This document shows, one piece after another, positions 57,085 to 64,000 of a stretch of 64,000 bases of DNA; the stretch's first letter is position 1; each line of letters starts with the position of its first letter. This DNA is from Odiellus spinosus (Eukaryota > Arthropoda > Arachnida > Opiliones > Phalangiidae): the NCBI GenBank assembly GCA_963920705.1, contig OY987227.1, positions 8,163,602 to 8,227,601 on the forward strand, written 5' to 3'. The position numbers and the translations under genes were made by a program. Below the pieces are notes generated by a model. That model worked only from the letters and a program-made list of their open reading frames with translations. It made no database searches and was not told the origin of the DNA.

Positions 57085-58250
57085 ATATTTATTCAACTTT
57101 GAGATACACGCCTAGGAGAAATAAAGGGAATCGGGTGCCAAGATGGCAGTCATAAACCAATTCAAACTAGTTTTTCCTAGTTCTATCTTTTCTAGGTTAT
57201 TTGGTCTGTTGATCGAGAAATTCCCCCAGAGACAAAATAGAGAACTTATTCAACAGAAATATTAAAAAAAAAAATGGGACCGTTAAAAATAAATATCTTT
57301 GGAATTTTTGAAATTTAATGAAAATCAAAATTAAAATAAATTTTAAAAATTCTTATTGGTAGATATACGTATAAAGGTATAGTATCACACTTGATTGAGC
57401 AATTTTTACACGCAATTAGAGCCTGAAAATGTCCTGTATTTTCGCCCGAAAATCATCATTTGATGACGTCAAATATAGCAATGTTATGTAAGGATTCTGT
57501 TACCAATATTTCATGAAAATCAAACCGATTTTAATAATCATTTTCGGATAGTAAAATACTATAAAAAATATGACATAAAACTAGTCATAAAAATAACTTT
57601 TTCAGACTAAACTTTAATGGTTTAATATAATTGCGTGAGAAAGCTAAAAATAACATAATATTCTTTTCGTTAGAAGTGGCTTAATTCAGCCTCGACTTTG
57701 ACTGACAATATTGTAATCGTCTCGAACTAATCTTTTAGAAAGACAGAGCAGTATGAAAAAACGGAAATGATGGTTCAACAGGGCGAAACTTAAATTTACA
57801 ACTAAAGAAATATAAATTAAGGCTAAACAACTCAATTAAAATAATGAATATCTCCTTAAATAAAATATTTAAAAGCTTCTTTGTTCAGAATCAACATTTG
57901 TTTACTTATACGAGAAGTATAAATAATGAAATGTAATTTTAAGATATTTGAAAGCTTTGTTGTATTTTAAATTAGAAAACTTCCTAGACTAATTACCGAA
58001 TTAGTATTATATATACCTTTAATTGGTAGCGCGATCAAAACAGATACTTTCGTTAAGACACGAACTAGACATTCAAACTTCAATTAATTCAAACAAACTG
58101 CATTTTAATTCTAAAACTTCTTAAGTCTATAACACCAAAATAAACTATTCTCACGGTTATGACCTTCAATGAAAACCTGATTCTTCAAAATAACCAATAA
58201 GACTTGGCATACATTTTTGCATATTGATCATCCTGTTAAAATGTTCGCCT
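57085..58250. other. AT-rich non-coding stretch
   Basis: Nothing recognised. Confidence 0.45.
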
Positions 58251-58253
58251 TAG

Positions 58254-58280
58254 TTTTTTTTTTTTTTTTTTTTTTTTTTT
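58254..58280 (+). repeat. T27 homopolymer
   Basis: Twenty-seven uninterrupted T, about 70 bp before an FB-1 element. Confidence 0.9.
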
Positions 58281-58350
58281 GAATTCTTCGTTACGAAGAG
58301 GAATATTTATAATTTCTTTATTTTCGGCGTATTATTTTTAAACTCGTTAA

Positions 58351-58770
58351 ATGGAGAATGTAACCTAATAACAAATGATTTTTATCGATTCCTTATCGTT
58401 AAAATAGGCCTAATCCACCAATAAAAGTTTAAAAAACAAATATTAAACTAGAAATAAATTTAAAACTTACCCTGAAAATAGGCTTAGCGGGATTCATGGA
58501 GATCCTGATTTCTTCGCGTATAAGGTCTAGTAACCAATCGAGCGCGATTGTAAGTCTCGTGGAGATCTGGCGTGAACTACTGGCCTTGCTCATTGGTCGC
58601 TAGAACTTACACGGAGGCTATTCGGGATCTCCATGAATCTTGCTGAGCCTATTTTCCGGCTAAGTTTTAAATTTATTTCTAGTTTAATATTTGTTTTGTA
58701 AACTTTTTATCGGTGGATTAGGAAATTTTAAAACGATAAGGAATCGATTAAAGGTGTGTAATCTCGATAT
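58351..58770. mobile_element. TTAA foldback FB-1, copy 3
   Basis: ATGGAGAATGTAACCTAATA after TTAA (58347-58350). Arms GGCTTAGCGGGATTCATGG and CCATGAATCTTGCTGAGCC pair. The loop has CCAAT (58534-58538) and ATTGG (58592-58596). The right terminus is decayed, so the end is approximate. Confidence 0.82.
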
Positions 58771-58774
58771 ATAT

Positions 58775-60300
58775 TTTTAAAACAGTATCAAAAAGCTTAT
58801 TTATGTGTCCTTCGAAAGAAAATTAGTGACAGTCTCACTTAAAATTAAATACGGGTCCCTTTAAAAAATTCGCCAAATAAGGAGTTACGTGCGTTTATTA
58901 AGAAATTTGGAATGTTTTGTTTGTATCGTGTCGAAAAATAAGTGGAAAATTTTTAAATATTGATTATGCTATCGTTTGCATAATTAAAAGCCCTCTGGAG
59001 TTTTAAGAATACTAGATCAGCTTTTTATACGATCAACAAAAATTGACAGACTCTTTCGTATAAAACGAGGCCAAATTTTAAATATTCATCACAACTTTTA
59101 GCTGAAACTTTTCAAGAGTCTGTAGAAAGTATAATGTTATATAAGATCCTTCAATGGTTAGGGACATCCAAAAGAAAAATGTTTTGATATAAAATTTAAA
59201 TTATTTCGCTTAACGGTCAAAATTAACCTTCACTTGGTTTCGAAAATATCATTTTTAGTTTTTAGGTCCAGTTATATCTTATGTTTTTGTAGCTATCTAT
59301 TTTTCGTTGTCTTTTTTCGCGAGGGCAATCGATTGAAAGAACTTTAGTTTCACTGATTTGATTGGAAGATGCAATCTTAGAGCTCGATGCTCTATTTAGA
59401 GCTCGATGATATATTTTAGTCTTAGAGGGCGTCAGTGTTTTTATTTTTAACTCCTATTAGATCGAATTTTTAATTCTCAGTATCAATCCCGCGTTCCTAG
59501 ACTTCTAATTAATGACGTCATTGTAATTGATGGCGTGTCAGAATGGAGATTGATTTCCCTAATTACAGATAAAAAAAAAATCGAGTCGTTTTTAAAAAAG
59601 ATTTTAAACCAAAAAACGGTCGCTTTTCAAAATACGAGTCGTTATTTCTTTAACTTTTATAGAAGATATTTTAAAAACTAAGAAACGCGACACAAACTGT
59701 TACTGTATAAAAAGACCTTTTATGTTTAAGTAATGGCTAAGTTAAAATCCTTTAGAGAATCCTAGACAAGCAAAAAAATATACGAAACGGATCGAAAAAG
59801 CAAGAAAATATTTTTGGTCATGAGAAAAAAAAATATATATAGTGTAAAATATGAACATTACAGTTAGAAGTGTTGTAATATAGCGAAAACTGTGGTGGAG
59901 GAATACAAAATTATGTTCTTGCCCTTCTGGGGGGATAAAAACAGTTCATGAACCTGTAACTTGTATACCCAATGCGTATTTAAAGGTAGAGGAATGAGAT
60001 CAGAATTAGCGGAATAAGATATGGAACCTGAAGATTTCAGTTCTCACTAAGATCCGCCTACGCCTGTACCAAATGTCAAACTTTCAAGGTTATAGCCAAT
60101 TAGGCCAATTAACACTTATCTTAATATATAGATGAATAAAAAACCAGGCGTTCATAGGACTTTACATTTTAAAAATAGGGTACTCTTGAGTAGTGCATTT
60201 AACTAGAGACTATAACCCCTCAGGCCCATGGCGCTACCTAGACATTTAAAATCGAGATTCATCCAAAAAACATGGAAAATAGGTTAATATAGCGACCAAC
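58775..60300. other. AT-rich non-coding stretch
   Basis: Contains a TGACGTCATTGTAATTGATG block near 59514 resembling 53398-53440. No gene. Confidence 0.4.
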
Positions 60301-60304
60301 TTCT

Positions 60305-60365
60305 CATTTTAGGGTAATTTAGGGAACTTTAGGAACAAATTGGAACTTTAGGGATGTTCTAGGGA
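60305..60365 (+). repeat. Irregular TTTAGGG-like words
   Basis: TTTAGGGTAATTTAGGGAAC followed by TTTAGGAAC and CTTTAGGGATG. Short and irregular. Confidence 0.4.
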
Positions 60366-60369
60366 CAAA

Positions 60370-61345
60370 ATTGAAGCCCTGTAAAATTTATTTATGGTTA
60401 ACCGCATTTCATAAAAAGAGGCTTGCTAATTTCTCTAGCGTTATCGAAGCTCGATATTTAAACTATGCATGGGGACCGGCACATATCTGGACAAAGAGTC
60501 ACCTATAGGTTTAAGTTATACTGTACAGCCAAGTTAAACCAAAATACTCAAAACAGTCAGTGCTTCCTCTGCCTCATACATCCAGGTCCAAAGTAAAACA
60601 TTTTTAAAAAGCTTGCAAATATTTGATGTTTTCATTGAAAATATTCCGCATAGTGCATCAGACGAGTGTCACGTTACCGCGGAGTTACCACTTAATGGTG
60701 AAAAGATATACGCGAAAAAAAAGCTATCATCCCATTTTATTTCCTACGAGTACTAGTTTTTCCCACGAAGGAGTTTTTCCCTACATCATAAACACGCTAG
60801 TATCAATGGGAAAGTTCCACAAACTTTAAAGGCAATGGTTTTATATTCTCGTGTTAGTTCCTAGCGAGATAGAGGTGGTTCTTTAGCATCTTACGAATTG
60901 CAATTTTAATTCGATTGAGAAAGCGGCTCTCAACTAGTATAAAAAACGGGGACGAAACTCGTTCGCTTACGACAGCAAAATAAACCTAATACGTTAGCGT
61001 GTTTATAGGGCTTTTAAAATATTGCTGAATTTACACTTTCGATATAGAGTATTAGAAAAATAATATTCTCATCTCAATTCCAAAAGAGCTTTTTTTATCA
61101 ATATTTATTAGCAATATTGATATTTCAATGTATGGAATCACGTAAGGCTTCGATAGAAACATTTCAAATCTATTTTTAATTTAAATATAATTTATCGCGT
61201 GATCAAAAGTGTGGGTTAAATCGAGGGGCTAATCACTCAAGCACGCAGTTTTGATTGTATTAAAATCATTACGTAACTGGGTACGTATTTAAGCATTACC
61301 AAATTCTTCTGACGAGTGTAAATTACTCGATTAAATGAAATAAAT
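60370..61345. other. Non-coding stretch
   Basis: A 68-codon frame at 60623-60829 has no domain. Nothing else recognised. Confidence 0.4.
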
Positions 61346-61351
61346 TAGTTA

Positions 61352-61418
61352 CCCCTGTATGTGGGCTGACCGAAAAGTCCGTCTGTAAACGGTAAAAACA
61401 ACCGATATAATACAGGGG
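61352..61418. mobile_element. Short CCCCTGTA inverted-repeat element (FB-10), copy 2
   Basis: ACCCCTGTAT and ATACAGGGGCT are inverted and enclose GGCTGACCGAAAAGTCC. Related to 12683-12745. Confidence 0.5.
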
Positions 61419-61814
61419 CTAAATTAAAAATAAATTATATAAATTATCTTTAACTGAATTATTATCAGTATTTAACAATGTCGTAAGTACTTTCTTTATA
61501 ACATTATTAAAGTGACGATGTCCCCATATTTTTCCCGAAAGATACAAATCACATTTTTACCATTTTTTAAATAAATTTAAAATTATATTAATTTTATTTA
61601 ATTAAGATATTACTTGATAGTTGCGAAAAATAGTTAAATGTTTCAGGGTTAGTGTGACGTAAAATGTATTTCGCGTAACTTTCCCGAAAATTTATTATAG
61701 TTTAGAAACAAGTTTAAGGAACAAGTACGTCCGAAAGCTCTCCAGAAACGTTTATTTAATAAATTGTTTTTTCACAACCACGAATAGTCTCTTAAATTAA
61801 TTTATTATTATTAC

Positions 61815-62418
61815 CAAGAATCCATTCAGGTTCCATAAGAATATGGGAGGGCCGCGATTCAATAACCATCCTCCCAAACTTTGTAGCAAAAGTTCGTCTG
61901 CTTCGAATCGATTTTTCAAGTAAATCGCTCCTGACATTATATTATTAACCCGCGCCACTAACGACCTTGACATAATATTTTGGGTAATAAAAATGGCGCC
62001 GACCGAAAAAAGATCTAAGCGTACCAGGCTGGGAAATAAGGATAATTTTTAAACTGGACTTGTGGCCAGTAGAGCCCAAGCAGTTTAATTAAAAACCTGG
62101 ACATTGGCCAGTTACAATTCTCACGAGCTTCACAATCTGTCATGACGTAGGACTATGACGTAGGCTAAGAAACAAAACTAAATTTTGGAATTAATTAACT
62201 GGCCTTGTGGCCAGTAGACCCCCAAGCATTTAATTTTTAAACTGGCCCTGCTAATTTTTAAACTGGACTTTTTTCCAGTAAAACCGCCTTATTTCCCAGC
62301 CTGAAGCGTACAAATGTTGCGAAAATTGCAGACGAACTTTTGTAACAAAGTTTGGGAGGATGGTACCAGAGGCTAAAGCTATGCTCCCATATTCTTATGG
62401 AACCTGAATGGATTCTTG
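61815..62418. mobile_element. Foldback FB-9 (CAAGAATCCATTCAGG ends), interrupted
   Basis: CAAGAATCCATTCAGGTTCC and GGAACCTGAATGGATTCTTG are perfectly inverted. Inner blocks CATCCTCCCAAACTTTGT and ACAAAGTTTGGGAGGATGG, then AAAAGTTCGTCTGC and GCAGACGAACTTTT, continue the palindrome. A hAT-like element (62025-62303) lies inside. TATTAC occurs next to both ends. No ORF. Confidence 0.88.
62025..62303. mobile_element. hAT-like MITE with perfect 8-bp target duplication
   Basis: Terminal inverted repeats CAGGCTGGGAAATAAGG and CCTTATTTCCCAGCCTG are perfect over 17 bp. AAGCGTAC is present exactly once on each side (62017-62024 and 62304-62311). An 8-bp duplication with CA...TG ends is characteristic of the hAT superfamily. 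Subterminal repeats (TTTTTAAACTGG, GGCCAGTAGA) occur near both ends, also typical. At 279 bp with no ORF it is non-autonomous. Confidence 0.9.
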
Positions 62419-62424
62419 ATATTA

Positions 62425-63360
62425 CAAGTTATTCACAATGGTCAATAAATTTGTGTAAAGGAATAAGTTTAAAATATTACACCTCTTCAAAATAAAAATA
62501 CTAAAAACAATATATTTTTTCCCCTTGACGACTATTTCTCGAGAGTGTGGAAGCATTTCTCGCGTAACACGTGCCTGAATGGCATAGGACTATAATAGTT
62601 AAAGAAGCTTTTTTTGTTTCCAAAATATAGGAAGATTTCATAATTGCGTTTGTTTTTTCTGTTACGGTCATTATGAAAAATGTATCGCTTTTTTAAAAGT
62701 TATTTCTACTACTTAAATTCTATTTGAATTGGGTGACATTGCCACTTTAAACAAATGAAATTGAAATATATTATTTACACTACATCAGAAATCTTTATAG
62801 TTTTGACGTTAAGGGCAAGGCGAGGTGTCGCGGTAAAAAACGTGAACCAAGAAAAACCGAAGAAAGAAAAAAAAAAAAAAAAATCAGATTCTTTTTAATC
62901 TCGAGAACGCTTTCAACGAAATCAAACGTTGAATATAAGATTTTTTTCTTTCAATCGACTTTTAAGCGGTCCATTTTAGGGTGGAAATGCTTTAGTGCCG
63001 AGAGTCGAGCCCAGACTCCTTAAAATAAACTCAATAGAGCAGTATATGGAGCTATAGGGCGCGCGATGCAAAATTCAAAGGCTGAACAATACGTGACGAG
63101 CAAATACGTGAACCGATTGGCAAAATGAAAGCCAAAGTTCCTCCTTGGACAGCGAAGTAGTTTTAGAAAGCGGATTCAAAGTCAGAAGAGAAGTATTCTA
63201 AGCCTTTGTCCAGAATGCCTGGCCATAGGTCAGTGTGTAGTATAAGGCTTTTAAAAGTTAAGTCTTAGGAAGAAAGTTATGGTTAATTACAGTTCCATAA
63301 AAAAAACCAAATAAATTAACTAGGTCACATCGCGAAAAAATTCTTAATATTTTCATTTTG
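62425..63360. other. Non-coding stretch
   Basis: AT-rich, with an A run near 62867-62882. No gene. Confidence 0.4.
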
Positions 63361-63364
63361 AAGT

Positions 63365-63425
63365 TTCTTAAGATATTATTAACCCAGAGATATAAAATTT
63401 CTAATCATTATAAAACTAAAAATTA
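63365..63425 (+). repeat. Dispersed repeat DR-2, copy near the right end
   Basis: TTTCTTAAG, then AACCCAGAGATATAAAATTT and AACTAAAAATTAA, resembles DR-2 with more substitutions than the 384 copy. Confidence 0.4.
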
Positions 63426-63429
63426 ATCC

Positions 63430-64000
63430 CAACTCGAAGGCATCTTCCACTAACAGTATTTCATTTAAAAGTTATTTTACATCTTGGCGATATTTTTTGA
63501 ACTATAAAAAATTAGTAAACGTCGCGTAAAAGTGATTCATATTCTTAATTACTTTAAAGAGCCTTAAAATTTCGGTAGACTATCCCTTTACAAAGATTCG
63601 TGCCGTAAGCCGGGTTGAAAATGGAAAAAAAAAGCTTGCCTTATAGCACGGCGCGTTGCGGCCACGCGATTCTAAAAATTGCCAAACTCTCACTCTGATT
63701 TCCCAAATGACCACGTTGTACCCGCGTCAAGTGACTACCAAAAATGTAAGAGGCTCGCTTAGAACCAATTTTCAAAAACTACTTTAATCCTGACGAGGTG
63801 TAACATTAAATATAAATCCGCCACACCATTCGCTACATTGCAAAGTAATCTTGATTAAAAGTTTCGGACGAAGATTTCAAGACTACGGATCATATTCACT
63901 CCCATGTCGTATTGGATAATAAAACAGACTACTTCTCGGGATATAGCTTCAACTGAAATGAAATTGGAGCCTGTTTTTTTTTAAAGCCACGCACGCTAGC
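63430..64000. other. Non-coding stretch to the end of the window
   Basis: No feature recognised. Confidence 0.4.

Noticed and set aside
1-64000. tRNA, rRNA and snRNA genes
   Set aside because: I looked for tRNA box B (GGTTCGANTCC) with a fitting A box and for conserved rRNA words and found none. A covariance-model scan would be decisive.

Overview
This window looks like AT-rich, non-coding DNA from an animal nuclear genome. It has no operon-like gene packing and no rRNA or tRNA that I can recognise. Apart from frames held open by tandem repeats, no convincing long ORF is present. One short run of the pentamer TTAGG (as CCTAA) at about 40.95 kb matches the arthropod-type telomere motif. That is only a weak hint, so I do not assign a taxon. 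The best candidate for real coding sequence is an 87-codon minus-strand ORF at 22583-22846 with one hydrophobic segment, and it is unproven.

The recognisable content is mostly repeats. (1) Tandem arrays: 31-bp unit (about 5604-6370, 25 units), 28-bp unit (15916-17687, 63 in-phase units), 31-bp unit (30175-30625), 34/31-bp unit (38273-39175), 22-bp unit (43179-43335), 21-bp unit (44333-44958), AT-rich 35/39-bp units (46620-47640) and several degenerate arrays of about 40 bp (24.6, 52.4 and 55.7-56.3 kb). (2) Short non-autonomous foldback elements (MITE-like) in at least ten families. Several sit between TTAA tetranucleotides. One 279-bp element has a perfect 8-bp target duplication (hAT-like) and lies inside a larger foldback. 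(3) Dispersed non-palindromic repeats, chiefly a roughly 310-bp family with four good copies, whose interior matches the monomer of the 5.6-kb satellite. (4) Homopolymer runs, G-quadruplex-capable tracts and purine-rich, GC-richer islands.

Layout: 0-5.6 kb holds dispersed repeats and two foldbacks. 5.6-6.6 kb holds the first satellite and an adjacent TTAA foldback. 7.7-8.4, 10.1-10.5, 13.0-13.4, 14.2-14.5 and 17.9-18.3 kb are GC-richer islands. 15.9-17.7 kb is the largest satellite. 20.5-21.9 kb has two foldbacks. 22.6 kb has the small ORF. 24.6-34.6 kb is dense in repeats and includes a nested pair of elements at 27.9-28.6 kb. 38.3-47.6 kb carries four satellites. 48.5-52.7 kb has abutting foldbacks and further dispersed repeats. 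54-62.5 kb holds tandem repeats, foldbacks and the nested hAT-like element.

No set of genes works together here. The interest lies in repeat biology: satellite formation from a dispersed element, insertions that give relative ages, foldback insertions clustered at TTAA, conserved inverted CCAAT boxes inside one foldback family, and E2F-like cores in three otherwise different satellites. All calls come from reading the sequence by eye. Boundaries of diverged repeats are approximate.
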